This document shows, piece by piece, positions 53,930 to 63,079 of a stretch of DNA of 64,000 bases. Where the stretch lies: assembly GCF_026241335.1 (NCBI RefSeq), contig NZ_JAPHAV010000010.1, positions 62,001 to 126,000 of the forward strand. The letters run 5' to 3'. Both the position numbers and the translations under genes were made by a program. Positions within the stretch are counted from its first letter, which is position 1. Each line of letters begins with the position of its first letter. Below the pieces are notes generated by a model, which did not search any database, was not told where the DNA came from, and saw only the letters and a program-made list of their open reading frames with translations. This DNA is from Ochrobactrum chromiisoli. GTDB lineage: Bacteria; Pseudomonadota; Alphaproteobacteria; Rhizobiales; Rhizobiaceae.

Positions 53930-55456
53930 GTGCATAACCCCTCACTCCGGCGCTTATTGTTGTCTACGGCACTTGGTTTTGCACTGGTGTTGCCGCTGGC
54001 ATCTGGTTCCGTACAGGCGCAAACGGCAGCTCCGGCTGCAACGACCGAGGCCGCAGCGTCGCTGTCGCCTCAAAAGCTTCCTGAAATAAAGCAATCCGAA
54101 GGTATCAGCAGCTTCACCCTTGAAAACGGGTTGCAAGTCGTCGTTATCCCGGATCACCGCGCGCCTGTCGTGACGCAGATGATCTGGTATCATGTGGGTT
54201 CGGCTGATGAAGCTGCGGGTAAATCCGGGATTGCGCATTTTCTTGAACATTTGATGTTCAAGGGCACCAAGACCTACCCGGCAGGCGAATTTTCGGCAAA
54301 AGTCGCGGCCATTGGTGGTCAGGAAAATGCCTTCACCTCTTATGATTACACGGCGTATTTCCAGCGAGTGACGCCCGACGCGCTTGAGATGGTGATGGGG
54401 TATGAATCGGACCGGATGGCCAATCTGGTGCTTAATGAAGAGGCGGTTAAGACAGAACGCGATGTTATCCTCGAAGAACGCAGTATGCGGGTGGATTCCA
54501 ATCCCGCAGCGATGTTGATGGAAAACACCGACGCTACGCTTTTTTATAATCATCCTTATCGCGTGCCGGTAATCGGCTGGCGGCAGGAAATGGAAAAGCT
54601 CAGCCTCAAAGACGCGATCGATTTTTATCAGCAATATTACACGCCAAACAACGCCACGCTGGTGATCGCTGGCGATGTGACGCCTGAGCGCGTGCGTGAT
54701 CTTGTCATGAAAACCTGGGCAAAAATCCCGAAGCGAGCTGAGGTCCTGCCGCGTGACCGTCCGCAGGAGCCGGTAAAACATGCGGCGCGGATTGTGACCT
54801 TGCATGATGAACGCGTCAGCACCCCATCGTTCCGCATTTCCTGGCTTGTACCATCTTACGCCAATGAAAAGCGCTTTCCCAATGTAAAGAAGGGCGATGC
54901 ACCTGCACTTGACCTTTTGGGCGAGATTCTGGGCGGATCGCTGCGCTCGCGCCTTTATCAGGAACTGATCGTCAAGCAGGGCATCGCGTCCAATACCGGC
55001 GCGAGCTATGACGGGGATGCGCTGGATGACGGCACGTTCTCGGTTTACGGCTCTCCACAAACTGGCAAGACATTGGCGGAAGTGGAAAAGGCTGTTGATG
55101 CGCAGGTTGCACGCATTATCAAAGATGGTGTGACGCAAGAAGAACTCGATCAGGCGCGCAACCGTTTTCTCAAGGCCGTGATTTTTGCGCGGGACAGCCA
55201 GTCTGGTATGGCGCGAATTTACGGTTCAGCATTGTCTGTTGGTCAGAACATTGAAGATATTCAGAAATGGCCAGACCTGATCAAATCTGTAACGGTTGAG
55301 CAGATCAGGGACGCGGCAAGCCGTTATCTTGTGAAGGACCAGTCGGTGACGAGCTATCTGTTGCCGCCCGATACGGAGCCGGAAAATGCAAGTGAAAATT
55401 CCAATGCAGCGGCGGGCAATGCAGGAGTGAATGGCGCAGAAGGAGCAATCCAGTGA
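53930..55456 (+). CDS. M16 (pitrilysin-like) zinc peptidase, active subunit
   Basis: The protein has a signal peptide (LLLSTALGFALVLPLASGSVQ), then the zinc-binding inverted motif HFLEH (104-108) with the distal Glu in RDVILEERSMR. The second half carries the paired R/Y elements LGGSLRSRLYQELIVKQGIA. It would be periplasmic. Start codons are a TTG at 53927 and a GTG at 53930, both with GGAGATG upstream. The next gene, overlapping by four bases, encodes a second M16 protein without HxxEH. Together they resemble active/inactive heterodimers such as mitochondrial processing peptidase. Substrates are unknown. Confidence 0.9.
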   Translation: MHNPSLRRLLLSTALGFALVLPLASGSVQAQTAAPAATTEAAASLSPQKLPEIKQSEGISSFTLENGLQVVVIPDHRAPVVTQMIWYHVGSADEAAGKSGIAHFLEHLMFKGTKTYPAGEFSAKVAAIGGQENAFTSYDYTAYFQRVTPDALEMVMGYESDRMANLVLNEEAVKTERDVILEERSMRVDSNPAAMLMENTDATLFYNHPYRVPVIGWRQEMEKLSLKDAIDFYQQYYTPNNATLVIAGDVTPERVRDLVMKTWAKIPKRAEVLPRDRPQEPVKHAARIVTLHDERVSTPSFRISWLVPSYANEKRFPNVKKGDAPALDLLGEILGGSLRSRLYQELIVKQGIASNTGASYDGDALDDGTFSVYGSPQTGKTLAEVEKAVDAQVARIIKDGVTQEELDQARNRFLKAVIFARDSQSGMARIYGSALSVGQNIEDIQKWPDLIKSVTVEQIRDAASRYLVKDQSVTSYLLPPDTEPENASENSNAAAGNAGVNGAEGAIQ

Positions 55457-56790
55457 GTAATGTTGTTGTTTTGAGCATTCTGCGGACGAAAAATGCCATT
55501 GCCGCCGTTGTAACCTCGATGTTGTTGCTGGCCGCTCTGAGCCTTCCGGCCAATGCAATTGAAATACAGGAAGTCGTTTCGCCCAAAGGCATCAAAGCCT
55601 GGCTGGTGCAAGATAATTCCGTGCCGCTTGTTTCGATGCGGTTTTCATTCAAGGGGGGGACATCGCAGGATCCGGGTGGCAAGGAAGGTCTTGCCAACCT
55701 GATGACGGGCCTCTTCGATGAAGGTGCTGGCGATCTTGATGCCGATAGCTTTCAGGAACGCATCGACAATCTCGGCGCGGAGATGAGCTTTTCGGCGTCA
55801 TTTGATTCTGTTGCAGGCAGCATTCGGATGCTTTCTGAAAACCGCGATGCTGTCGCTGACCTTCTCGCTCTTGCTGTTAATAAGCCGCGCTTTGATCAGG
55901 ATGCGATTGATCGCATTCGCCAGCAGGTTGTTGCCGGCCTTGAAGCGTCACAGCGCAATCCTTCAACGATCGCTTCGCGCAAATTTTCTGAAGTCCTCTA
56001 TGGCAAGCATCCTTACGGTCGCCCTGATGATGGTACGGTCAAGTCGCTGCAATCGATTACCCGGGATGACCTTATCAATTTTCACCGCAAGAATTTTGCA
56101 CGGGATCACCTGACAATTGGTGTTGTCGGCTCGATCACCCCGAAGGATCTGGGTGAAATGCTCGACAAGGTGTTTGGTGATCTGCCCGCAAATGCAGAGC
56201 TTGTGCCTGTGCCGGATGCGAAGCTCGCGCTTGGTACGACGACGAGCTTGAGCTTTGATATGCCGCAGACATCGATCAGCCTTGTCTATCCGGCTGTGCC
56301 GCGCAAGGACGACGAGTTTTTTGCCTCTTACCTGATGAACCATATTCTGGGTGGTGGTTTTACCTCGCGTCTTTATGCAGAAGTGCGTGAAAAGCGTGGG
56401 CTTGCCTATTCAGTATCCTCGTCCATGGCGCTGCGTGATCACGTCTCGGCTTTGACGATTTCGACGGCCACACGCCCTGACAAGTCTCAGGAAGCACTCA
56501 AGATTATTCGCGAGCAGGTGGCGAAAATGGCCAATGAAGGCCCGACGGAGGCAGAACTTGCCGCTGCCAAGAGCTATCTTAAAGGCTCATATGCGGTGAA
56601 TAATCTGGACTCGTCTGTGTCGATTGCTGACACGCTCGTTGGTCTTCAGGAAGCAGAGCTTGATCGGGATTATATTGATAAACGCGCCGAACTGATCGAT
56701 GCGGTTACGCTTGATCAGGTAAAAGCTATTGCCAAAAAGCTTCTGGAAGCAGAACCTGCAATTTTGGTTTATGGGCCGGCACAGTCTTAA
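55453..56790 (+). CDS. M16 peptidase-like protein, zinc motif missing
   Basis: The 445-residue protein has an N-terminal hydrophobic stretch (VVTSMLLLAALSLPANA) and the M16 fold. At the place of HxxEH it reads GGKEGLANLMTGLFDEGAG, so the zinc ligands are lost. The C-terminal substrate-binding element GGGFTSRLYAEVREKRGLAY is kept. It is most likely the non-catalytic partner of the enzyme encoded upstream, the start (GTG at 55453) overlapping its stop. Such pairs form clam-shell chambers that degrade short peptides. Confidence 0.88.
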   Translation: MSNVVVLSILRTKNAIAAVVTSMLLLAALSLPANAIEIQEVVSPKGIKAWLVQDNSVPLVSMRFSFKGGTSQDPGGKEGLANLMTGLFDEGAGDLDADSFQERIDNLGAEMSFSASFDSVAGSIRMLSENRDAVADLLALAVNKPRFDQDAIDRIRQQVVAGLEASQRNPSTIASRKFSEVLYGKHPYGRPDDGTVKSLQSITRDDLINFHRKNFARDHLTIGVVGSITPKDLGEMLDKVFGDLPANAELVPVPDAKLALGTTTSLSFDMPQTSISLVYPAVPRKDDEFFASYLMNHILGGGFTSRLYAEVREKRGLAYSVSSSMALRDHVSALTISTATRPDKSQEALKIIREQVAKMANEGPTEAELAAAKSYLKGSYAVNNLDSSVSIADTLVGLQEAELDRDYIDKRAELIDAVTLDQVKAIAKKLLEAEPAILVYGPAQS

Positions 56791-56803
56791 GTTGGTACAG
56801 TCC

Positions 56804-56909
56804 TAGAGCATTTCCAATGTTTCAATCAAAACAGGAAATGCTCTATCTGTTTGTTTTCACGCATTCTCCCATGCAGAACTGCCTCGCATTTTTGCTGGAA
56901 ATGCTCTAA
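56804..56909 (+). repeat. 105-bp intergenic palindromic repeat, copy 2
   Basis: The element starts TAGAGCATTTCC and ends GGAAATGCTCTA, with an internal second copy of the arm (GGAAATGCTCTA at 56834-56845). The middle TCTGTTTGTTTTCACGCATT matches the copy at 50013-50119. Its size and arrangement are like the Bru-RS elements described in Brucella, a comparison from memory. It lies between the M16 pair and the patatin gene. Confidence 0.75.
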
Positions 56910-56925
56910 CTGCAGAAAGAACAGC

Positions 56926-57792
56926 ATGGATACCACCGTGCCATCAACACCGCGTATCGCCGTCGCCTTTGGCGGTGGTGGCGCGCGTGGAATTACCCAT
57001 ATCCACATTATCGAAGTTCTTGACGAGCTTGGCATCAAGCCTGTGGCCATTGCCGGTTCGTCCATCGGCTCGATTGTCGGTGCTGGTATGGCCAATGGCA
57101 TGAGCGGCAAGGAAATTCACGACTATATGGCAGCGATTTTCAATCGCCGTTCGGAGGTCGCGCGTCGTATGTGGCAGGCGCGCCCTGAACGCTGGGTCGA
57201 GCTGCTCAAGGGTGGTTTTCGCGTCAGCCAGTTTAACATTGAAAAAATACTCGACGTCTTTCTCCCTGCGGCGTTGCCGGAAAATGTCGAAGATCTGAAA
57301 ATTCCGATGAGTATTACAGCATCGGATTTTCATGCGGCCACCGAAATCAACATTCAAAGCGGTGATTTGCGCTCGGCGATTGCTGCTTCCTGCGCCATTC
57401 CGCCAGTGTTCAGGCCGGTGCGGCGCGATGGTCGAATTCTGGTGGATGGTGGATTGCTCAATCCTGTTCCGTTCGATTTGCTCTTCGATAAGGCTGATAT
57501 TGTGATTGGCATCGATGTTGTCGGAGCGCCTGTGGGCCCAGACGATTATATGCCGACGACCATTGAAGCGGTGATGGGTGCCAACCAACTCACCATGTGC
57601 TCGATTATAGAAAATAAGTTCCGCAATCGTCCGCCGCACATCTTCTTGCGTCCGAATGTTGAGCGGATAGGTCTGCTCGATTTCCTGAAGTTCGAGCAGA
57701 TATTGTCACAAAGCGCCGATATACGCGAAGAGTTGAAGCGCGCACTTGATACGGTGCTCAGTGGAAAGCCAGTGGCGGCGTCTGCATCTTAA
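56926..57792 (+). CDS. Patatin-like phospholipase (RssA type)
   Basis: From the ATG at 56926 the protein has the oxyanion hole FGGGGARGI, the nucleophile elbow AGSSIGS (Ser46) and the second dyad residue in LVDGGLLNP (D174), as in patatin/RssA-type lipases. There is no signal peptide, so it is cytosolic or weakly membrane-associated. It may hydrolyse phospholipids or acyl groups. The 105-bp repeat precedes it, which separates it from the M16 pair. It ends one base before the convergent antiporter gene stop. Confidence 0.9.
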   Translation: MDTTVPSTPRIAVAFGGGGARGITHIHIIEVLDELGIKPVAIAGSSIGSIVGAGMANGMSGKEIHDYMAAIFNRRSEVARRMWQARPERWVELLKGGFRVSQFNIEKILDVFLPAALPENVEDLKIPMSITASDFHAATEINIQSGDLRSAIAASCAIPPVFRPVRRDGRILVDGGLLNPVPFDLLFDKADIVIGIDVVGAPVGPDDYMPTTIEAVMGANQLTMCSIIENKFRNRPPHIFLRPNVERIGLLDFLKFEQILSQSADIREELKRALDTVLSGKPVAASAS

Positions 57793-57793
57793 A

Positions 57794-59644
57794 TTATTCA
57801 GCTGCGAGCGAGTTCGCAGGCGCGCCCTCATCGATCTGTGCAACAACATCCATATCGCTGCCCGCCTTGTCGATGCGCTGGCCTTCGCGTGCAGGTTTGA
57901 CAAGAGGTTCTGGCGTAACCGGCTTGTTGAACAGCAGATACCGGCCTGCCATGATTCCTTCAGATGCCTGCACATGGAGGCGGTCTTCGTCGCGCTGGCG
58001 TACATCTTCACGGATTTGATAGGCGATTGTTTCCGTTATTCCCAGACCTTCAAGGGTTCGTTGACCGAACAACAGACCAGACTCGAAGGTTTCGCGCAGT
58101 TCATATTCCACACCCTGCCCACGCAGTTGCAGCGTGTGTTCACGGTCATAGGAACGAACAAACAGGCGCACATCGGGATATTCCGACTGAATCATATTAA
58201 CGATGCGGTTGGTGATTTCCTTCTTATGCGTGCAGACGGCGACGATTTTCGCTTTGCGAATCCCTGCCGCTTCCAGCACGTCCTTGCGGGTGCCATCGCC
58301 AAAATAAATACGGAAGCCGAATTTTCCAGCAGCACGCACGCGGTTGGGTGAATTGTCGATCACCGTCACATCGATGCCGCCTGCAAGCAGGATCTGCGCT
58401 GAGATCTGTCCGTAACGCGAAAAGCCGATCATCAGCACATCTGCCCCCGCACCTTCAAAGTTTTCTTCGATGACGTCTTCTGTCTTGTCTTTGATCAGCA
58501 GTTTTGTGCCTATGGCGACAGAAAGCGGTGTCAGTGCCATCGAAACAGTGACGGCGGCCACCAGTTCAGAACTGAGCGCGTTCGAAATGACGGCAGCCGC
58601 AGCCGCAGCCGAAAACAGCACGAAAGCGAATTCGCCGCCCTGTGGCAACAGGAATGCGATGCGTATCGCATCGTTGTGGTTTGAGCGGAAGATACGGCAC
58701 AGAATATAGATAATGGCCGCTTTGACGATCATGAAGATCGGAACCGCGATCAGGATTGTCTGCCAATATTGCAGGATAACGGTGAGGTTAAGCGAAAGGC
58801 CGACGGCCACGAAGAACAACCCGAGGAATATTCCGCGAAAGGGTTCGATATCGGCTTCCAGCTCGTGGCGATAGGAGGATTCGGCCAGCAGAACGCCAGC
58901 AATGAAAGCACCCATCGCCATGGACAGCCCTGCGGCCTGCAACAGACTTGCCGATCCCAGCACAACGAAAAGGGCTGCTGCAATCATGACTTCGCGCGCG
59001 CCCGTATTGGCAATGATGCGGAACATCGGATTGATCAGATAGCGACCGGCAATCACCAGCGCTGCAATGGCTGCGATGGCCGTTATGAGATGAAAGCCAG
59101 CGCTTGCTTGTGAAGGTTCATTGGGAGAGAGTGCCGGGATAATCGCAAGGATCGGCACGATTGCGAGATCCTGAAACAACAGGATCGCAAAAGCGCGCTG
59201 GCCGTGCTTCTGGTTGGTCTCCGCTCTGTCTTCCAGCACCTGCATGGCGAAGGCTGTTGAAGACAATGCGAGGCCGAAGCCGATGATGATCGCAGCTTCT
59301 GTGTTCAGATCGGCGAGATAAACGCCAAGCGCTGCCAATGCCGAGCCAGTCAGGATCACCTGCGCGGCACCGAGGCCAAAAATGGCATGGCGCAATGCCC
59401 ATAGCCGGGACGGTTTGAGTTCAAGCCCGATAATAAAGAGCAGGAACACGACGCCGAGCTCGGAAAAATGCAGAAAATCTTCACCGTCCGCGATGAGACG
59501 CGCTATCGGACCAATAACAATACCGGCGGCGAGATAACCCAGAACCGTGCCCAAGCCAAGTCGCTTGAACAAAGGCGCTGCGATGATCGCGCCACCCAGA
59601 ATTACCAGGGCCTGTAAGTAGAGACTTCCGCCAGTTGCGACCAT
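57794..59644 (-). CDS. Kef-type monovalent cation:proton antiporter (CPA2)
   Basis: The 616-residue protein has an N-terminal exchanger domain of about 12 hydrophobic segments (ALVILGGAIIAAPLFKRLGL, IGFGLALSSTAFAMQVLEDR). A TrkA-N/RCK nucleotide-binding domain follows (DVLMIGFSRYGQISAQILLA, then VTVIDNSPNRVRAA, about 410-530) with a short tail. This matches KefB/KefC-type potassium efflux systems used against electrophiles and low glutathione. gshA is elsewhere in the window. An accessory KefF/KefG gene is not adjacent. It is divergent from pmbA. Confidence 0.9.
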   Translation of the reverse strand: MVATGGSLYLQALVILGGAIIAAPLFKRLGLGTVLGYLAAGIVIGPIARLIADGEDFLHFSELGVVFLLFIIGLELKPSRLWALRHAIFGLGAAQVILTGSALAALGVYLADLNTEAAIIIGFGLALSSTAFAMQVLEDRAETNQKHGQRAFAILLFQDLAIVPILAIIPALSPNEPSQASAGFHLITAIAAIAALVIAGRYLINPMFRIIANTGAREVMIAAALFVVLGSASLLQAAGLSMAMGAFIAGVLLAESSYRHELEADIEPFRGIFLGLFFVAVGLSLNLTVILQYWQTILIAVPIFMIVKAAIIYILCRIFRSNHNDAIRIAFLLPQGGEFAFVLFSAAAAAAVISNALSSELVAAVTVSMALTPLSVAIGTKLLIKDKTEDVIEENFEGAGADVLMIGFSRYGQISAQILLAGGIDVTVIDNSPNRVRAAGKFGFRIYFGDGTRKDVLEAAGIRKAKIVAVCTHKKEITNRIVNMIQSEYPDVRLFVRSYDREHTLQLRGQGVEYELRETFESGLLFGQRTLEGLGITETIAYQIREDVRQRDEDRLHVQASEGIMAGRYLLFNKPVTPEPLVKPAREGQRIDKAGSDMDVVAQIDEGAPANSLAAE

Positions 59645-59843
59645 GTTATGCTCTTGGAATTTGAAGAATGTGGCGGCCTTGCCTTGAAGCCCCCGGATTT
59701 CGGCAATATAGAAGCAAGATATGGCTCTAATCAGTCTGATGTCGAACGATTTGACGATATTTTCGCAAAATCCCGTTACGGTTGGTTATATATCGTGGTT
59801 GCCAGTCTGGTTAAGTTAGGCCCCTGTGGACTTGGATAATGTA

Positions 59844-61187
59844 ATGATTTCAAATAATTCTTCGGAAAAAATCGTCGATCGCGCAGCCCGTCTTGTTGAA
59901 GCTGCGAAGCGCGCAGGGGCTGATCATGCTGACGCAGTTGTGATCCGTGCGCGCTCGGTGAGCGTTTCTGTCCGACTTGGCAAGGTTGAGGGAACCGAAT
60001 CGTCGGAGAGCGATGATTTTTCTCTGCGCGTATTTGTCGGCCGTCGTATCGCCAGTGTTTCGGCCAATGCTGGAAGTGATCCAATGCAATTGGCGGAGCG
60101 GGCGGTTGCCATGGCACGCGTTGCCCCGGAGGACCCATTCGAACAATTGGCCGATCCGGCACTGCTGGTAAAATCACCACGTGATCTTGATCTGTTTGAC
60201 ACGACTGAGATTAACACTGCCCGCCTTACAGAAGATGCGTTGGCAACCGAAGCGGCTGCACGCGCTGTTGCCGGTGTTACCAATTCAGGCGGTGCGGGGG
60301 CATCGCGCAGCATGGGCGGACTGGTACTCGTCACTTCATCCGGCTTCTCAGGGGAATATGCGGCAACGCGTTTTGGTCGTTCTGTGTCTGCAATTGCAGG
60401 TGAGGGCACGAAGATGGAGCGTGACTATGATTTTAGTTCGCGCCTTCATTTTGCTGATCTCGATACGCCTGAAAATATCGGCAAACGTGCTGGTGAGCGT
60501 GCTGTGCGCCGTCTGGGCGCAAAGCAGGCCAAAACCGGGCCCGTGACAGTTGTTTTTGATCCGCGTCTGGCACGTGGTATCGCGGGGCATCTTGCCAGCG
60601 CCATCAATGGCGCTTCGGTTGCGCGCAAGACAAGTTTTCTGCGCGATAGTCTCGGCAAGCAGATTTTAAAAGCAGGAATCAACGTCACCGACGACCCACT
60701 GCGTATTCGCGGGGCCTCATCGCGTCCATTCGATGGTGAGGGCATTGAGGGTCAGGCTCTGACCATGGTTGAAAACGGTGTGCTGAACCATTGGCTGTTA
60801 TCCGGTTCGAGTGGGCGTGAACTGGGCCTTGTGGGCAATGGGCGTGGCGTGCGTTCAGGTTCACATATTTCGCCTGCCTCAACAAATTTTGCCATTGAGC
60901 CGGGTATCCAATCGCCGGAAGAGTTGATCCGCTCGGTCGGTACAGGGTTTTATGTGACGGAAGTGTTTGGTCAGGGCGTCGATATGATCACCGGTCAATA
61001 TAGCCGTGGCGCATCGGGCTTCTGGATTGAAAATGGCACTCTCGCCTATCCGGTCAGCGAAGTGACGATTGCATCCAATCTGAAGGACATGTTCCTCAAC
61101 ATGACTCCCGCCTCCGATATTGATCGGAATTTTGGTATGACCGCTCCAACTCTTGTAATTGAAGGCATGACCCTTGCCGGAAATTGA
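59844..61187 (+). CDS. pmbA: TldD/PmbA family metalloprotease subunit (PmbA/TldE)
   Basis: The protein of about 447 residues has the PmbA features HADAVVIRARSVSVSVRLGK and GTESSESDDFSLRVFVGRRI at the start, and GTGFYVTEVFGQGVDMITGQ with SRGASGFWIENG near the end. It lacks the HExxxH zinc site found in TldD, its partner that should be elsewhere in the genome. The TldD/E complex cleaves unfolded or modified peptides and processes microcin-like peptides and CcdA. I chose the ATG at 59844; GTG at 59826 is an alternative. Its last 14 bases overlap the next gene. Confidence 0.9.
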   Translation: MISNNSSEKIVDRAARLVEAAKRAGADHADAVVIRARSVSVSVRLGKVEGTESSESDDFSLRVFVGRRIASVSANAGSDPMQLAERAVAMARVAPEDPFEQLADPALLVKSPRDLDLFDTTEINTARLTEDALATEAAARAVAGVTNSGGAGASRSMGGLVLVTSSGFSGEYAATRFGRSVSAIAGEGTKMERDYDFSSRLHFADLDTPENIGKRAGERAVRRLGAKQAKTGPVTVVFDPRLARGIAGHLASAINGASVARKTSFLRDSLGKQILKAGINVTDDPLRIRGASSRPFDGEGIEGQALTMVENGVLNHWLLSGSSGRELGLVGNGRGVRSGSHISPASTNFAIEPGIQSPEELIRSVGTGFYVTEVFGQGVDMITGQYSRGASGFWIENGTLAYPVSEVTIASNLKDMFLNMTPASDIDRNFGMTAPTLVIEGMTLAGN

Positions 61188-61983
61188 GAAACGAAGAGAT
61201 ATTCAGAACGAGCTGGAACTTCTGCGTCACGCAGCGCGGGAGGCTGGCCGTATCGCTATGCGCTATTTCGGCCAGTCGCCGGAAGTCTGGATGAAAGACG
61301 GCCAGTCTCCCGTCAGCGAAGCAGATTTTGCGGTTGATCGCTATCTCAAGGACGTGCTGCTCGAAGCGCGCCCCGATTATGGCTGGATTTCGGAAGAGAC
61401 GACCGATGATCGCGCCGCTGCGGTGCGAAGCCGTGCCTTTGTGATTGATCCGATTGATGGAACGCGCGGTTACATCAACGGGCAGGCGCAGTGGTGTGTC
61501 AGTGTTGCCATTGTCGAAGACGGAAAGCCGATTGCCGGTGTGTTGCAATGCCCTGCACTTAATGAGGTGATTGAGGCTGGCAAGGGATTTGGCGCATCGC
61601 AGAATGGTATGCCTATTCAAACCCGGCTGCCGCCTGTTGATGAAAAAATTTCTATCGCTTCCGCCAGGAGAATGGTCGACGTTATGCCTGAAAGCTGGCG
61701 CGACAGGGCGGTTCTTCATCCCTATGTCCCGTCACTGGCCTATCGTATCGCGATGGTTGCACGTGGGGATATTGCTGGTACCTTCATTCGGCCCAATTCT
61801 CATGATTGGGACTTGGCTGCGGCAGACCTCATTTTGAGTGAGTCGGGTGGTGCGCTCTTGAACCATGATGCCCGACCGCTCATTTATGGTGGGCAGACGC
61901 TGCAACATGGCGCGCTGGTGGCGTCGAGTGGAAACCTTTTGCAGGAAATGTTGAGTGTTGTCGCGGACTGGCCATTGAGCTAA
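61174..61983 (+). CDS. Inositol monophosphatase family protein (CysQ/SuhB-like)
   Basis: The 269-residue protein has the lithium-sensitive phosphatase metal motifs: SPVSEADFAVDRYL, WISEETTDD, the signature VIDPIDGTRGYINGQAQWCV, and SHDWDLAAADLILSESGGAL. It removes a phosphate from inositol phosphates, 3'-phosphoadenosine phosphates or sugar phosphates. The start is a TTG at 61174 inside the end of pmbA, so translation is coupled. It lies upstream of lipid A/core genes; the link may be by operon only. Confidence 0.88.
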   Translation: MPEIEKRRDIQNELELLRHAAREAGRIAMRYFGQSPEVWMKDGQSPVSEADFAVDRYLKDVLLEARPDYGWISEETTDDRAAAVRSRAFVIDPIDGTRGYINGQAQWCVSVAIVEDGKPIAGVLQCPALNEVIEAGKGFGASQNGMPIQTRLPPVDEKISIASARRMVDVMPESWRDRAVLHPYVPSLAYRIAMVARGDIAGTFIRPNSHDWDLAAADLILSESGGALLNHDARPLIYGGQTLQHGALVASSGNLLQEMLSVVADWPLS

Positions 61984-62020
61984 TCATGCGGCGAACGGGT
62001 TTGTTTCAAGGAATGATCAT

Positions 62021-62272
62021 ATGAGTGCCGAAGGCGACAAAAAGCAGCTTCTTCATCTGGTGTTCGGCGGTGAGCTGACCAAGCTTGGAACGGTTCAGTT
62101 CCGCGATCTCGACAATCTCGATATTGTCGGAATCTACCCGGATTATGAAACTGCAAAGACTGCATGGAAGTCGAAGGCGCAGCAGACCGTGGATAATGCG
62201 CATATGCGTTATTTCATCGTCCATCTGCACCGCTTGCTGGACCCGGAAGGCGTGGACCTTAAGGCGGAATAA
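62021..62272 (+). CDS. DUF4170 small protein
   Basis: The 83-residue protein LLHLVFGGELTKLGTVQFRD ... GIYPDYETAKTAWKSKAQQ ... MRYFIVHLHRLLDPE matches DUF4170, a family restricted to alphaproteobacteria and found beside waaA. It has no membrane segment; it could be a small regulator or scaffold for the lipid A/Kdo steps. The start is the ATG at 62021 with AAGGAATG upstream. The next gene begins six bases after its stop. Confidence 0.82.
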   Translation: MSAEGDKKQLLHLVFGGELTKLGTVQFRDLDNLDIVGIYPDYETAKTAWKSKAQQTVDNAHMRYFIVHLHRLLDPEGVDLKAE

Positions 62273-62278
62273 ACGCTT

Positions 62279-63079
62279 TTGTCCACTCCGCATAAAGATC
62301 AGGTGGCCGAAACAGAGCGCGCATCGCAAGCCGATGCGCGCAGCCGCTCGGATGGCTTTGCCAAGCGCGTGTGGCGCCGCATTCGCGGCCCGCTGGCGCG
62401 CTCTGCATTTGTCAAATCTGCGCTGGTGCAGTTGATTTCCGGCTATCTGAAATTCGTGCACCTGACCAATCCGGCCCTTAAAGGGTCTGCGGATATAAAA
62501 GGTCTTTTGAGTGAACACAGTCCCTCCATCATAACCTTCTGGCATGGCCAGCACATTATGGCGCCTGTGGTTCGCCCGCACGATCTTCAAGTCGTGGCAA
62601 TGTTTTCACGCAGTGCGGATGCGGAGCTTAATGCACGTATTGCCGAGACATTCGGCTTTATAACTGTGCGTGGCTCTGGTGGTCGTGGCGAAGGAAATTC
62701 GGCGAAAAAAGGTGGTGCGCGTGCACTTCTGACATTGAAAAATGCGCTGAAAAAGGGACAATCGGCATCGATGATTGCCGATATTGCTCATGGCAAGGCG
62801 CGAGAAGCAGGCGAGGGGATTATTTTGCTGGCCAAACTCTCCGGTCGGCCAATAATGCCTTTTGCATATGCTTTTTCGCGGAATCATGTTTTGCATAAGA
62901 CATGGGATAAGACCACTATTCCGTTGCCATTTGGCCGCTCGATGATTGTTTGCGGAGAGCCGGTCTGGGTGGATGAAAATGCCGACGAGGCACAACTGGA
63001 AGAAAAGCGCATGGAATTGACGCGCCAGCTTAATGACGCGACGATCAAAGCCTATGCCGCATTGGAGGCAATGAAATGA
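62279..63079 (+). CDS. DUF374 family lysophospholipid acyltransferase-like protein
   Basis: The protein of about 266 residues has the acyltransferase-like segment SIITFWHGQHIMAPVVRP and GSGGRGEGNSAKKGGARA, the DUF374 layout, and the final IMPFAYAFSRNHVLHKTWD. It resembles enzymes that add an acyl chain to lipid A or phospholipid. DUF374 genes sit next to waaA in alphaproteobacteria. The start is TTG 62279, weakly supported. Its stop overlaps the waaA start (ATGA at 63076). Confidence 0.83.
   Translation: MSTPHKDQVAETERASQADARSRSDGFAKRVWRRIRGPLARSAFVKSALVQLISGYLKFVHLTNPALKGSADIKGLLSEHSPSIITFWHGQHIMAPVVRPHDLQVVAMFSRSADAELNARIAETFGFITVRGSGGRGEGNSAKKGGARALLTLKNALKKGQSASMIADIAHGKAREAGEGIILLAKLSGRPIMPFAYAFSRNHVLHKTWDKTTIPLPFGRSMIVCGEPVWVDENADEAQLEEKRMELTRQLNDATIKAYAALEAMK

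Noticed and set aside
53954..55138. A 394-codon minus-strand frame inside the M16 peptidase gene
   Set aside because: Antisense shadow rich in His/Arg; the sense gene has a signal peptide, HFLEH and paired partner.
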